DNA from: Acidimicrobiia bacterium
Lineage (GTDB): Bacteria; Actinomycetota; Acidimicrobiia; Spongiisociales; JAHEDJ01
Reading direction: 5' to 3'
Length of the DNA: 64,000 bases
Assembly: GCA_035471805.1 (NCBI GenBank)
Contig: DATIPS010000057.1
Location: forward strand, 1-64,000
Notes under the pieces: model-generated
What the model saw: the letters and a program-made list of their open reading frames with translations, nothing else
Databases searched by the model: none
Told to the model about the DNA's origin: nothing
Made by a program: the position numbers and the translations under genes
Shown here: positions 17,378-28,819 of the stretch, one piece after another
How positions within the stretch are numbered: the stretch's first letter is position 1
How the letters are laid out: each line of letters starts with the position of its first letter

Positions 17378-18255
17378 AACGCGCCGCGTCGTACATTGCC
17401 ATCAGGGCCGCCGCCGGCGCGATGGCGATCGTTCCAGAGCGTCTCGCGTTGTCCATCGGCCGGATTGGTGGCCGCGTCGCATGGTTGATTGCAGGCGAGC
17501 GGAGGAAGTTGGCAATACGTCACATGCGACGCGTCGCCGGCGAAGAAGGTGCCGAACAGCGTGCACGCCGGATGTACTCCCAATACGGCCGGTACTGGGC
17601 GGAGGTGTTGTGGATGCGACCGCGCCGGGCTCACGGTGCCTGGAAGAGGGTGACTGTTGAGGGTCTCGACCGCGTGCTGGCGGCCCGCGACGCCGGGAGC
17701 GGCATGATCTTTGCCTTGCCGCACCTGGGAAACTGGGAGATCGCCGGAACGATCGCTTTGCACGAGCAGATAGAGTTGCTGGCGGTGGCCGAGAAGCTCG
17801 GCAGCCGCCGTCTCGTCGACTGGTTCGTGGAGCTTCGTAACATGCTCGGTATCCAGATAGTGCTCGCGGACGGGACCCGCGAGGTTTTCCGGAGGATGTT
17901 CAGCATGATCGAGCGTGGCGGAGCGGTCGCCCTCCTCTCGGATCGTGACTTGAGCGGTCGAGGCGTCGAGGTGGAATTCTTCGGTGAGAAGACGACTCTG
18001 CCGGGTGGTGCCGTAAGCATCGGTATGCGCACCGGGGCCCCTGTGTTTCCTGTCGGCTCGTTCTTTCAAGAGGGCCGTGGCCATCGAGTCGTGGTCGGCC
18101 CACCTATCTCAATCCCAACCGAAGGTTCTCCGGATCAGAGGCTGTCCGCCGGCGTACAGGCGTTGGCAGGTGCCCTCGAAGATCTTGTGCGGGTGGCTCC
18201 CGACCAATGGCATCTCCTCCAGCCGAACTGGCCGTCCGACCGGGCACTCCAGTGA
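17356..18255 (+). CDS. PIM acyltransferase-like (LpxL/HtrB superfamily) protein
   Basis: About 299 residues of the lipid A acyltransferase superfamily. The catalytic H-x4-E is in LPHLGNWEIAG near residue 132, followed by the second conserved block 'SMIERGGAVALLSDRDLSG' and 'TTLPGGAVSIGMRTGAPVFP'. In mycobacteria the homologue at this position (PatA, Rv2611c) palmitoylates the mannose of PIM1/PIM2; this is the favoured role by context. GTG 17356 starts inside the pgsA end, and its own stop overlaps the pimA start, so the three genes are tightly coupled. It acts at the inner membrane face. Confidence 0.83.
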   Translation: MATTRRLKRAASYIAIRAAAGAMAIVPERLALSIGRIGGRVAWLIAGERRKLAIRHMRRVAGEEGAEQRARRMYSQYGRYWAEVLWMRPRRAHGAWKRVTVEGLDRVLAARDAGSGMIFALPHLGNWEIAGTIALHEQIELLAVAEKLGSRRLVDWFVELRNMLGIQIVLADGTREVFRRMFSMIERGGAVALLSDRDLSGRGVEVEFFGEKTTLPGGAVSIGMRTGAPVFPVGSFFQEGRGHRVVVGPPISIPTEGSPDQRLSAGVQALAGALEDLVRVAPDQWHLLQPNWPSDRALQ

Positions 18256-19295
18256 AGGTGGCCGTCGTATCCCCTTATGCCGTCGACCAGCCGGGCGGCG
18301 TTCAAGACCAGGTCATGGGGATAAGCCTGCGCCTCGCCGGCCACGGCATTGATTCTTGGGTGGTGGCACCCGGGCTGTCCGGCCCACCCGGTGCCAGGCT
18401 GGTGGGAAGAGCCCTGAAGGTTCCCGCCAACGGCTCCCGGGCGCCGATCGCGGTGAATCCATCGACACTGCGACGCGTCGGAGAGGCCGTAGAAGGCGCC
18501 GACGTCGTGCATCTCCACGAGCCGCTGATGCCGCTGGTGGGATGGGGTCTCCTGCGGAAGGTGGCTATTCCGACCGTCGGGACCTTTCACGCAGACCCCT
18601 CGACGCTCGTTCGCGCCGCCTACCGCCGCCTCGGTCCGATCACACGGCGCCTGGTGCGCGGATTGGCGAGTGTCACGGCGGTGAGCGAGGTGGCTGCCTC
18701 GGCGGTGCGGTCGTTGAGGCCAGATCTCAGAATCATCCCGAACGCGGTCGATGTCGGGCAATATCGAGGTGAACTCGACAAGAAGCCGCGGCGGATCGTG
18801 TTCCTGGGTCGGGATGAGCCTCGCAAGGGATTGGATGTTCTGCTCGCCGCTTGGCCTGACATCATAAGAGTGGTGCCGGCCGCGGAACTCGACGTGATCG
18901 GGGCGGACCGTGCCGAGCCGCTTCGAGGCGTCCGGTTCCACGGACGGGTCGCGGATTCCGAGAAACGCAGCATCCTGGGAGAAGCTTCGGTATTCGTTGC
19001 GCCGAACCTCGGCGGTGAGAGTTTCGGGATCACCTTGCTCGAGGGCATGGCCGCCGGCTGCGCGGTGGTTGCCTCTGATTTGCCGGCGTTTCAAGCGGTT
19101 GGAGGAGACGCAGTCGAGTTCTTCCCGCGCGGGAACGTCGAGGGACTTGCGACCAAGGTCGCCGGGCTTCTGCTGGACGAGAAACGCAGGGTCGGAGTGG
19201 CGGAAGCCGGCATGCGGCGATCGGAGATCTACGACTGGACTACAGTGCTGCCTGCGTACATAGATTTGTACCAGTCCGCCCTTTGCGGCCCCTGA
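18252..19295 (+). CDS. pimA: Phosphatidylinositol alpha-mannosyltransferase (GT4)
   Basis: A 347-residue GT-B glycosyltransferase. The N-terminus MKVAVVSPYAVDQPGGVQDQ matches PimA (membrane-binding, Gly-rich loop), HLHEPLMPL sits in the acceptor region, and the GT4 donor motif is 'VFVAPNLGGESFGITLLEGM' with the EX7E glutamates. PimA transfers mannose from GDP-mannose to the inositol 2-position of phosphatidylinositol. GTG 18252 overlaps the patA stop as GTGA; the ATG at 18207 would add 15 residues not seen in the family. Fits the order pgsA-patA-pimA of mycobacteria. Confidence 0.88.
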   Translation: MKVAVVSPYAVDQPGGVQDQVMGISLRLAGHGIDSWVVAPGLSGPPGARLVGRALKVPANGSRAPIAVNPSTLRRVGEAVEGADVVHLHEPLMPLVGWGLLRKVAIPTVGTFHADPSTLVRAAYRRLGPITRRLVRGLASVTAVSEVAASAVRSLRPDLRIIPNAVDVGQYRGELDKKPRRIVFLGRDEPRKGLDVLLAAWPDIIRVVPAAELDVIGADRAEPLRGVRFHGRVADSEKRSILGEASVFVAPNLGGESFGITLLEGMAAGCAVVASDLPAFQAVGGDAVEFFPRGNVEGLATKVAGLLLDEKRRVGVAEAGMRRSEIYDWTTVLPAYIDLYQSALCGP

Positions 19296-19315
19296 TCGCA
19301 TTACCCCCTGAGGCC

Positions 19316-20431
19316 ATGCAAAAGCTACTCGAACGCTTCAAGAATCTCTCCAGTGCACAGCAACTCGCCGCCGGGGGCGGAGCGGCTGTGATACTCATCC
19401 TGCTGGTCACTGCTCTACTGCTGTCGGGCGGCGGTGACGGGTCACAGGAAGAGCCGTCGACCACGACTACAACCACCACTGTTGCCGAGACCACGACGAC
19501 GACCGAACCGGAAACGACCACCACAACCACCCCGCCTGAGGTCACCGGGCAGGTTTGGCCCTTGACCGGTGTGACCGATCCGGAGGCCGTGCCCTCGGCG
19601 CCGATTCTCGTGGCGAAGATAGACAACAGCCCATCTTCTCGACCCCAGACCGGGCTGCGCGAGGCCGACATGGTGATCGAGGTCTTGGTGGAGGGCGGGG
19701 TAGCCCGGTTTCTCGCCTTCTATCAATCGACGATCCCGATCGAAATCGGGCCCATCCGCAGCACACGCGAGGTAGATCCGAAGCTCATCGCACCGTTTGG
19801 GGTCGTGTTCGCTCACTCGGGCGGAGTCGATTCCAACGTACAGGCAATCCGTGAGGTGGCGGTTGATGCCGGCCACCCGGTTCTCGGCGCGGCGGCTTAT
19901 GCTCGAGACCCGGATCGGCCGGCGGTTTACGACCTCATGCTGAATCCGGACCCGGCGCTCGAACTGGCCGGGGAGACCAGCGGTGATATCTGGTTCCGGT
20001 TCGACCAGGACTTGCCCGAAGGCGACTACGAGCAAGCGCTCACCGTCGACGTGTCGATGTCGCCGTTGACCGACCTCACCTACCGGTGGTCGTCGACGGA
20101 CGAGGGCTTCCTGCGTTTTCACGGAGACAAGGCTCACCTCGACGACACCGGGGAGCAGGTAGTTGTGAACAACGTCTTGGTGCTCGAAGTCGAGCAATTC
20201 GACAGCGGCCGAACCGACGGTGCAGGCAATCCCGTGCCCGATTACCGGGTCACCGGAACCGGTGATGCCTACCTGTTCCGCGATGGGGTCGCCATCCGGG
20301 GAACATGGGAGAGAGGCAGTCAGGACGGCTTCTTCAGAATCCTCGACGATGACAGCCAGCCCATCCCACTGGCACCGGGAAGCGTTTGGATCGAACTCAT
20401 GCCGAACGGCCGCAGTCTGGCCTGGCAGTAG
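19316..20431 (+). CDS. DUF3048 domain protein, membrane anchored
   Basis: A 371-residue exported protein. A basic N-terminus and one membrane helix ([15 protein letters not shown], residues 25-39) are followed by a Thr-rich linker of about 35 residues and then a DUF3048 (YerB-like) ectodomain from '[11 protein letters not shown]', with '[17 protein letters not shown]', '[17 protein letters not shown]' and '[12 protein letters not shown]', all typical of that family. Its role is unknown; it acts outside the membrane. ATG 19316 lies 20 nt after the pimA stop, so it may be read through with that block. Confidence 0.83.
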   Translation: MQKLLERFKNLSSAQQLAAGGGAAVILILLVTALLLSGGGDGSQEEPSTTTTTTTVAETTTTTEPETTTTTTPPEVTGQVWPLTGVTDPEAVPSAPILVAKIDNSPSSRPQTGLREADMVIEVLVEGGVARFLAFYQSTIPIEIGPIRSTREVDPKLIAPFGVVFAHSGGVDSNVQAIREVAVDAGHPVLGAAAYARDPDRPAVYDLMLNPDPALELAGETSGDIWFRFDQDLPEGDYEQALTVDVSMSPLTDLTYRWSSTDEGFLRFHGDKAHLDDTGEQVVVNNVLVLEVEQFDSGRTDGAGNPVPDYRVTGTGDAYLFRDGVAIRGTWERGSQDGFFRILDDDSQPIPLAPGSVWIELMPNGRSLAWQ

Positions 20432-20434
20432 AAT
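20429..20434 (+). promoter_or_regulatory. Candidate -10 box for pdxS-pdxT-yebC
   Basis: TAGAAT, overlapping the stop codon of the DUF3048 gene and 20 nt before the pdxS start; AAAAGGAG lies between. Confidence 0.4.
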
Positions 20435-20454
20435 CAGTAGAAAAGGAGCACGAG

Positions 20455-21330
20455 GTGGAACGAGGGACCGAACGAGTCAAGCGAGGGCTTGCGGAAATGC
20501 TCAAGGGCGGCGTCATCATGGACGTCGTCAACGCCGAGCACGCAAGAATCGCTCAGGATGCCGGCGCTGTGGCAGTCATGGCCCTCGAACGGGTTCCCGC
20601 CGATATTCGAGCCGACGGCGGGGTCGCCCGTATGTCGGACCCGGAAATGATCGAAGGGATCATGGATGCGGTCACCATCCCGGTGATGGCCAAAGTCCGT
20701 ATCGGACACTTCGTCGAAGCGCAGATCCTCCAGTCGATGGGCGTCGACTACATCGACGAGTCCGAAGTGCTCACGCCTGCCGACGAAGAGCACCACATCG
20801 ACAAATGGTCGTTCACGACCCCCTTCGTGTGCGGAGCCCGCAACCTGGGTGAGGCACTTCGCCGGATCGGCGAAGGGGCCGCCATGATTCGCACTAAGGG
20901 TGAGGCGGGTACCGGAAACGTCGTTGAGGCGGTCCGGCACATGCGGCGCATCACAAACGAGATACGGTCGCTCGCCTCGATGACGCCGGAGCAGCTGATG
21001 TCGGCGGCAAGGGATCTGGGAGCCCCGTTCGATCTCGTCCAGGAAGTCGCCGAGACCGGCAAGCTGCCCGTGGTCAACTTCGCAGCGGGGGGGCTCGCCA
21101 CTCCGGCGGATGCGGCCCTCATGATGCAACTGGGATGCGACGGAGTGTTTGTCGGCTCCGGGATATTCAAGAGCTCGGACCCGTCGGCGCGTGCCAAAGC
21201 AATCGTTGAAGCCACCACCTATGCCAACGACCCGGACCAGCTGGTCAAGGTTTCCAGAGGCCTCGGTGAGGCCATGCCCGGCAAGGAGATCGCCGGCCTC
21301 GACGTGCAGTTGGCCGACCGGGGCTGGTGA
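20455..21330 (+). CDS. pdxS: Pyridoxal 5'-phosphate synthase, synthase subunit
   Basis: A 291-residue (beta/alpha)8 enzyme that builds PLP from ribose 5-phosphate, glyceraldehyde 3-phosphate and ammonia. The sequence is highly conserved: '[20 protein letters not shown]', '[17 protein letters not shown]' with the catalytic Lys, '[16 protein letters not shown]', and the C-terminal '[12 protein letters not shown]'. GTG 20455 has AAAAGGAG 6 nt upstream; the longer frame runs into the DUF3048 gene. pdxT follows with a 4-nt overlap and supplies ammonia from glutamine. Confidence 0.97.
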   Translation: MERGTERVKRGLAEMLKGGVIMDVVNAEHARIAQDAGAVAVMALERVPADIRADGGVARMSDPEMIEGIMDAVTIPVMAKVRIGHFVEAQILQSMGVDYIDESEVLTPADEEHHIDKWSFTTPFVCGARNLGEALRRIGEGAAMIRTKGEAGTGNVVEAVRHMRRITNEIRSLASMTPEQLMSAARDLGAPFDLVQEVAETGKLPVVNFAAGGLATPADAALMMQLGCDGVFVGSGIFKSSDPSARAKAIVEATTYANDPDQLVKVSRGLGEAMPGKEIAGLDVQLADRGW

Positions 21331-21905
21331 GGATGGGCCCGGTCGGCGTTCTCGCCCTCCAGGGAGATTTCCGGGAGCACCAGCAGAGCCTCGAACGATT
21401 GGAAGTCGAGACTCGTCAAATCAGAAGACCGACCGATCTGAACGGCGTGACCGCTCTCGTCCTTCCGGGTGGCGAATCGACGACCATCGGACGGCTGGCC
21501 ACCCTATACGGAATGATCGACCCACTTCGAGAAGCGATCAGAGGCGGACTGCCGACTCTCGGCACCTGCGCCGGTCTCATCTTCCTCGCCGCCGAGGTTG
21601 TCAGGGACGGTCCGCCCCTACTCGAAGTCCTGGACGTCGTGGTCGAGCGAAATGCCTTCGGTCGTCAGAACGAGTCCTTTGAGAACCTGGTGGATGTCGA
21701 GGGTCTCGACTCGCCGATCGTCGGCGTCTTCATCAGGGCACCCCGGGTGGTCGGCGTCGGGCCGGACGTCCGGGTCCTGGCCACCCACGCCGAACAGATC
21801 GTGATGGTGCGACAGGGCAATGTTCTCGCCGCCGCGTTCCATCCGGAGTTGACGGACGATCTGCGGATTCACGAGATGTTGTTGAGTATGCGGGAGGAGA
21901 ACTGA
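21327..21905 (+). CDS. pdxT: Pyridoxal 5'-phosphate synthase, glutaminase subunit
   Basis: A 192-residue class I glutaminase that docks on PdxS and channels NH3. The catalytic triad is in place: Cys in [10 protein letters not shown] near residue 81 and His-Glu in [10 protein letters not shown] near residue 172; [12 protein letters not shown] is the N-terminal signature and [13 protein letters not shown] the substrate loop. GTG 21327 overlaps the pdxS stop as GTGA; ATG 21333 two codons later is an alternative. yebC follows directly. Confidence 0.95.
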   Translation: MRMGPVGVLALQGDFREHQQSLERLEVETRQIRRPTDLNGVTALVLPGGESTTIGRLATLYGMIDPLREAIRGGLPTLGTCAGLIFLAAEVVRDGPPLLEVLDVVVERNAFGRQNESFENLVDVEGLDSPIVGVFIRAPRVVGVGPDVRVLATHAEQIVMVRQGNVLAAAFHPELTDDLRIHEMLLSMREEN

Positions 21906-22648
21906 TGGCAGGTCATTCGAAATGGGCCAACATCAAGCATCGGAAGGGCCGCCAGGACGCGGCTCGCGGAAAGCTGTTTGCCAAACTCGCCAAGGCTATC
22001 GAAGCCTCCGCCCGCCAGGGTGGGGGTGATCCGGCGATGAATCCCACCCTGGCGACCGCGATCGCCAAGGCCAAGGCTGCCTCGATGCCCAACGACAACA
22101 TCGATCGGGCGGTCAAGCGAGGGTCCGGAGAAGGCGCAGATGCCGTCGACTTCAGCGAGGTCTGGTATGAGGGATACGGCCCGGGGGGCGTTGCGGTATA
22201 CATCCATGTTCTGACCGACAACCGGAATCGGGCGGCTTCGGACGTCCGATCGACGATGACTCGAAACAACGGGAGCCTCGGGGAACCCGGTTCCGTCGGA
22301 TATCTCTTCGAGCAGAAGGGATACATAATCGCCACCGGAGACGAGGAGACGGTGATGCTCGGCGCCCTCGACGCAGGCGCGGAGGATGTTCGTGAATCGG
22401 ATGGAGCCTTCGAGGTCATCACACCGCCTTCCGATATGCCTTCGGTCAAAGACGCTTTGGAAGAGCTGGGGGCCACAATCGAATCCGCCGACGTGACCCA
22501 GTTGCCCAGCACGACGGTTCCTCTCGAAAGAGAGACGGCAGGCAAGGTGCTACGACTGATCGACGCGTTGGAGGATCTCGATGACGTCCAGGACGTCTAC
22601 GCCAATTTCGACATACCGGACGAGGTCATGGCGGCACTCAGTGAGTGA
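21905..22648 (+). CDS. YebC/TACO1-family protein
   Basis: A 247-residue protein of the YebC family, which in different bacteria helps translation of polyproline stretches or acts as a DNA-binding regulator. The N-terminal 'AGHSKWANIKHRKGRQDAAR' is diagnostic, and 'MPNDNIDRAVKRGSGEG' and 'EGYGPGGVAVYIHVLTDNRN' follow. ATG 21905 has GGAGGAG upstream and abuts pdxT. It precedes ruvC as in many bacteria (M. tuberculosis Rv2603c). Confidence 0.95.
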   Translation: MAGHSKWANIKHRKGRQDAARGKLFAKLAKAIEASARQGGGDPAMNPTLATAIAKAKAASMPNDNIDRAVKRGSGEGADAVDFSEVWYEGYGPGGVAVYIHVLTDNRNRAASDVRSTMTRNNGSLGEPGSVGYLFEQKGYIIATGDEETVMLGALDAGAEDVRESDGAFEVITPPSDMPSVKDALEELGATIESADVTQLPSTTVPLERETAGKVLRLIDALEDLDDVQDVYANFDIPDEVMAALSE

Positions 22649-22703
22649 GAAGCCCAGGTTCCCCGGTACCCGGTCTCATCGGTACCGTGTCACCTGCGAA
22701 ATA

Positions 22704-22715
22704 CTCCGTACGGAG
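22704..22715. promoter_or_regulatory. 12-bp perfect palindrome in the ruvCAB promoter region
   Basis: CTCCGTACGGAG, centred about 18 bp upstream of the TAGGCT box that precedes ruvC, so it sits where a repressor would block the promoter. It is not the known actinobacterial LexA box (GAAC-N4-GTTC). A lineage-specific SOS operator is possible; chance in GC-rich DNA is the alternative. Confidence 0.35.
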
Positions 22716-22727
22716 CAGCCGGCCGCC

Positions 22728-22733
22728 TAGGCT
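22728..22733 (+). promoter_or_regulatory. -10 box for ruvC (near-leaderless)
   Basis: TAGGCT followed by 9 nt and the ruvC ATG, without a ribosome site. Confidence 0.45.
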
Positions 22734-22742
22734 CTCGTACAT

Positions 22743-23234
22743 ATGTTCGTTTTGGGAATCGATCCCGGACTCACCAGAACCGGATACGGGCTCATCGACA
22801 GCACTGCCGACGGACCGCGTCTCCGCGCAGTCGGTGTGATCCGAACCGACACCGGAGATTCAACTGCATACCGTTTGCTGGAGCTGCACCGTGATCTGAC
22901 CGAGATCATCGAAGAGCACCGGCCGGACGCCATGGCGATAGAACAGGTATTCACAAACAAGAATCTCCGAACCTCGATCGCCGTCGGGCGGGCCTCCGGC
23001 GTCGCCCTGCTGGCGGCCGCGGCAGCCGGGCTCCCGGTTCACGAGTACACCCCCACGCAGGTGAAATCGGCGGTGGCCGGCTTCGGCCAGGCCGACAAAC
23101 GCCAGGTTCAGCGTATGGTGGCTCAGCGGCTCGGACTGGTAGAGGCACCGAAACCGGCGGATGCCGCAGACGCCCTGGCAGTCGCTATCTGCCATCTTCA
23201 GGCTTTTCGCCTGGCGGCGAGGATGCCGGGATGA
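22743..23234 (+). CDS. ruvC: Holliday junction endonuclease RuvC
   Basis: A 163-residue RNase H-fold resolvase that cuts Holliday junctions. Acidic active site visible: Asp in LGIDPGLTRTGYG (residue 5), Glu in AIEQVFTNKN, and the Asp cluster in PADAADALAVAICH. Length is normal. It heads ruvC-ruvA-ruvB with ATGA overlaps at both joints, so the resolvasome is made in step. Confidence 0.97.
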   Translation: MFVLGIDPGLTRTGYGLIDSTADGPRLRAVGVIRTDTGDSTAYRLLELHRDLTEIIEEHRPDAMAIEQVFTNKNLRTSIAVGRASGVALLAAAAAGLPVHEYTPTQVKSAVAGFGQADKRQVQRMVAQRLGLVEAPKPADAADALAVAICHLQAFRLAARMPG

Positions 23235-23806
23235 TCGGTCGTCTCCGGGGAACGATCGTCGCGCGTCGCACCGACGGTGTGACTCTGGACGTTGCAGGCG
23301 TCGGGTACGAGGTCATTGTGACTCCACAGACCCTCAGCTCTGTTCCGGGCGTTGGAGAAGCCGCCGTGCTCCACACCCACCTGCACGTTCGTGAAGATGC
23401 GATGACTCTCTACGGCTTCGCGGACGAGCAGGGTCGCGACATGTTCAGGCTGCTTCTGGCTACCTCGGGCATTGGTCCGAAGGTGGCGATGGCGATCCTG
23501 GGCAGCATGCGCGTCGATGAGCTTCATCGTGCCGTCATCGGAGAAGACATCGATGCTCTCACGGTCGTTCCCGGCATCGGCAAGCGGAGTGCACAGAGGT
23601 TGTTGATCGACCTCAAGCCGAAACTGGTCGACGCAGACTATGTTTCGCTGGGCGGAGACTCCGGGTCCGGACGGGTTCGCGAGGCACTCGAAGGTCTCGG
23701 CTACGCGGCCGCGGAGATCCGTGCGATCATTCCCGAGATTCCCGAAGATGCGCCCCTGGAGGAGCAGATCCGTGTGGCGCTGAGGGCTTTGGGGAGGCAA
23801 GCATGA
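23231..23806 (+). CDS. ruvA: Holliday junction branch-migration protein RuvA
   Basis: A 191-residue tetrameric junction-binding subunit. The OB-fold N-terminus ([13 protein letters not shown]...VEVIVTPQT region), a first HhH motif around '[16 protein letters not shown]', a second at '[19 protein letters not shown]', and a C-terminal three-helix domain that contacts RuvB ([15 protein letters not shown]) are in normal order. Confidence 0.96.
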   Translation: MIGRLRGTIVARRTDGVTLDVAGVGYEVIVTPQTLSSVPGVGEAAVLHTHLHVREDAMTLYGFADEQGRDMFRLLLATSGIGPKVAMAILGSMRVDELHRAVIGEDIDALTVVPGIGKRSAQRLLIDLKPKLVDADYVSLGGDSGSGRVREALEGLGYAAAEIRAIIPEIPEDAPLEEQIRVALRALGRQA

Positions 23807-24834
23807 GAGACGAGCGGATCCTGATGGCCGACCCAGTGAGCGAGGAAGAGCAGGCCACCGAGCTGAGCCTGCGGCCGCGTCGACTCGACGAGTTCGTCGG
23901 CCAGCCGAAACTGAAGGAACGGCTCGGCATCTCGATCGACGCAGCGGCACAGTTGGGCAAACCACTCGACCACGTCTTGCTGTCCGGCCCGCCGGGGCTC
24001 GGAAAGACGACCCTGGCAACGATCCTCGCCAACGAACTAGGCACTCGCCTCCGTGTTACGTCAGGTCCGGCGCTCGAGCGACCGGGCGACCTCGCTTCGA
24101 TGTTGACCAATCTCGAACAGGGTGATGTGTTCTTTGTCGATGAGATTCACCGGCTGCCCCGTATTGTCGAAGAGGTCCTCTATCCGGCGATGGAAGATTT
24201 CGAACTCGACATCATTCTCGGCAAGGGGCCGTCGGCTCAGTCGATTCGACTCGACCTTCCTCGTTTCACGCTGGTCGGGGCAACAACGCGCAAGGGCAAG
24301 GTGACCGCCCCTTTGCGGGACAGGTTCGGAATCGTCGACAAACTGGATTACTACGAGGCCTCCGATCTGAAGGCGATCGTCACCCGGTCTGCTGCGATCC
24401 TCGACGTGGACATCACGGAAGATGGGGCTGGGATAATCTCACGGCGGAGCCGCGGAACCCCCCGAATCGCCAATAGGTTGCTGGCACGGGTCAGGGATTA
24501 CGCCATCGCCCGCGCCGCCGGCATCGTCGATGAGCCCACGACCCGCAAGGCCCTCGAGATCTTCGAAGTCGACGAGTTGGGCCTCGACAAAGTCGACCGA
24601 GCGATAATTGCTTCCATCGTGAACAAGTTCGGAGGCGGGCCGGTGGGCCTGTCCACTCTGGCGATCGCGGTCGGCGAAGAACCGGAGACCGTCGAAGACG
24701 CCTACGAGCCGTTCCTGCTCCAGATCGGCCTGCTGCAGCGCACCCCTCGCGGGCGGATGGCAACCGCCTACGCCTACACGCACCTGGGACTCGAGCCACC
24801 TGCGACACCGCAGCAGATCCTGCCGGGTACCTAG
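23803..24834 (+). CDS. ruvB: Holliday junction branch-migration ATPase RuvB
   Basis: A 343-residue AAA+ motor. Walker A is [11 protein letters not shown] near residue 63, Walker B is [10 protein letters not shown] near residue 110, sensor 1 is [11 protein letters not shown], and the arginine finger is in '[13 protein letters not shown]'. The winged-helix C-terminal domain ends in '[20 protein letters not shown]'. The N-terminus [19 protein letters not shown] is standard. Last gene of the ruv operon; queA follows after 41 bp with its own promoter. Confidence 0.97.
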   Translation: MRDERILMADPVSEEEQATELSLRPRRLDEFVGQPKLKERLGISIDAAAQLGKPLDHVLLSGPPGLGKTTLATILANELGTRLRVTSGPALERPGDLASMLTNLEQGDVFFVDEIHRLPRIVEEVLYPAMEDFELDIILGKGPSAQSIRLDLPRFTLVGATTRKGKVTAPLRDRFGIVDKLDYYEASDLKAIVTRSAAILDVDITEDGAGIISRRSRGTPRIANRLLARVRDYAIARAAGIVDEPTTRKALEIFEVDELGLDKVDRAIIASIVNKFGGGPVGLSTLAIAVGEEPETVEDAYEPFLLQIGLLQRTPRGRMATAYAYTHLGLEPPATPQQILPGT

Positions 24835-24860
24835 GAGTCCTCGAAGCCCGGAGGCCGACC

Positions 24861-24866
24861 TAAGCT
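24861..24866 (+). promoter_or_regulatory. -10 box for queA (near-leaderless)
   Basis: TAAGCT, then 9 nt, then the queA ATG; no ribosome site between. Confidence 0.45.
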
Positions 24867-24875
24867 TCCTGCTCG

Positions 24876-27022
<2,147 letters not shown>

Positions 27023-27068
27023 CATCCCGCCGGAGCCCGCACAGCGGGCCATCTTCGTGGAGAGCATT

Positions 27069-27359
27069 GTGATTCTTGCCCAAGCTGCTGAAACTCAGCC
27101 AAGTTCATTACCAACACTGATTCTGTTCCTGTTCCTCGGAGCGGTCTTCTATCTGATGATCATCCGGCCCCAGCGTTCGCGCATGCGGAAGCAACAGGAA
27201 CTGGCCGATTCCCTGGAGATCGGTGACCGGGTTCAGACCGTAGGAGGCATCTTCGGTTCCGTTCGGCGCATCGATGAGGACGGTGTCGTTCTCGATGTGG
27301 AGAACGGCGCACTGAAGTTCAGCAAACGAGCTATAGCCACCAAGGTCAACCAAGACTGA
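27069..27359 (+). CDS. yajC: Preprotein translocase subunit YajC
   Basis: A 96-residue accessory subunit of SecDF. One membrane helix (TLILFLFLGAVFYLMIIRPQ) with the YajC signature IIRPQRSRMRKQQE, then a small soluble domain 'GDRVQTVGGIFGSVRRIDED'. GTG 27069 with GGAGAG upstream gives a normal length; an earlier GTG at 27057 is possible. Its stop overlaps the secD ATG, so yajC-secD-secF are coupled. Confidence 0.93.
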   Translation: MILAQAAETQPSSLPTLILFLFLGAVFYLMIIRPQRSRMRKQQELADSLEIGDRVQTVGGIFGSVRRIDEDGVVLDVENGALKFSKRAIATKVNQD

Positions 27360-28819
27360 TGTCCAAACGCATTGTTGCGCTCGCGGCGGTCCTGACGATC
27401 GCCTGGGGAGGTGTCGCGCTGGCCGTTGCCACCGACACCGGTCCCGAACTCGGCCTCGACTTGCAGGGCGGTGTTTCGGTGATTCTGCGTGCGCCCGAAG
27501 ACACCGATGCGGATGTCCTCAAGAGAGCGGTCGAGGTCATGCGGAGACGCATAGAAGCCTTCGGCGTCCAAGAACCGGACATTGTCCAGTCGGGTGATCG
27601 CAACGTGCTCATCCAGCTTCCCGGCGTCACCAATCAAGAGCAAGCTCTGAGCGTGATCGGCCAGACGGGCCGATTGTCGTTCCGCCCCGTGCTGGCGCAG
27701 CGGGACACCCTCACGGACATCTTCGGCAGCACCGACACGACGCAGGCGGCCGAGGATGAAGGTTCCACGACGACGACGATCCCCGGGGTCGATCCAGTCA
27801 CAGGGCTGACGATCAAAGACGAGCCGAGCCAGCAGGCTTGGCTGGCGTCCTATCTCCCCGACGGATCCGTCGATGAGGTCTTCCTGCTCGACGGGACCGA
27901 CCTTCTCGGTGAACAGATCGATGAAGCACTTCCCTATTTCGACCCGACGGAAAACCGCTGGGTCGTGCAGCTCGGTCTCGACTCCACCGGAGCCCAAGCT
28001 TTCGAGGCGATGACCAGAGCGGCCGCGCAATACGCCTTGTACGTCGATCCGCAGCGCCGCATCGCAATTGTGCTCGACGGCGAGGTCATGTCCGCACCCT
28101 GGGTGACTCCCGATGAGGGCATCGCCGGCGGTACGGCGATCATCAGCGTCGGATCTCAGGAGGAGGCCAACGACTTGTCGGTTGTGCTTCGCTACGGCTC
28201 ACTGCCGATTTCCTTCGAGCGGCTTGACGTGAAGAAGGTCTCCGCGACGCTCGGGTCCGATTCACTGCAGGCAGGTTTGCTGGCGGGGATCGGCGGCCTG
28301 GTCCTGGTAGCCGTCGCCGTCATCGTTTACTACCGGGTCCTCGGATTGGTCACCGTCGTGGGAATCACCGTCTTCGGCAGCCTGTTGATCGCCACCATCG
28401 GATTGCTGGGCCGATGGCCGGGCGTGACGCTGACCCTGTCCGGAGTCACGGGAATCATCGTCGCGATCGGCATCACCGCCGATTCCTATATCGTGTTCTT
28501 TGAGCGGATAAAGGAGGAGATCCGTGAGGGGCGGCCTTTGCAGCTGGCAGTCGACGAAGGGTTCTCACGGGCATTTCGCACGATCCTGACCGCCGATACC
28601 GTCTCCATCATGGGTGCATTCCTCCTGTATGCACTGGCCATCGGTCCGGTCAAGGGTTTTGCGCTCTCGCTAGGGATCGCAACGTTCGTCGACATCGCCG
28701 TTGCCTACTTCTTCACCAGGAACGCCGTCGGCCTGTTGGCGCGCACGAGCCTTGGTGAGGGTGGCTGGTTCTCGATACGAGGTGCATCCGGCGTTGCACT
28801 CGAGGGAGGCAGATCATGA
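27359..28819 (+). CDS. secD: Protein translocase subunit SecD
   Basis: A 486-residue membrane protein that uses the proton gradient to pull secreted proteins out. 'ELGLDLQGGVSVILRAP' after the first helix is the SecD signature, the P1 ectodomain fills residues 35-300, and helices 2-6 follow ('ITADSYIVFFERIKEEIREG' and the 'RAFRTILTADTVSIMGAF' region). P1 carries a Ser/Thr-rich insert (GSTTTTIPGVDP) near residue 138. It overlaps secF by 4 nt. Confidence 0.95.
   Translation: MSKRIVALAAVLTIAWGGVALAVATDTGPELGLDLQGGVSVILRAPEDTDADVLKRAVEVMRRRIEAFGVQEPDIVQSGDRNVLIQLPGVTNQEQALSVIGQTGRLSFRPVLAQRDTLTDIFGSTDTTQAAEDEGSTTTTIPGVDPVTGLTIKDEPSQQAWLASYLPDGSVDEVFLLDGTDLLGEQIDEALPYFDPTENRWVVQLGLDSTGAQAFEAMTRAAAQYALYVDPQRRIAIVLDGEVMSAPWVTPDEGIAGGTAIISVGSQEEANDLSVVLRYGSLPISFERLDVKKVSATLGSDSLQAGLLAGIGGLVLVAVAVIVYYRVLGLVTVVGITVFGSLLIATIGLLGRWPGVTLTLSGVTGIIVAIGITADSYIVFFERIKEEIREGRPLQLAVDEGFSRAFRTILTADTVSIMGAFLLYALAIGPVKGFALSLGIATFVDIAVAYFFTRNAVGLLARTSLGEGGWFSIRGASGVALEGGRS

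Noticed and set aside
22700-22742. A canonical LexA box before ruvC
   Set aside because: No GAAC-N4-GTTC is present in the gap; only the unrelated palindrome is reported.
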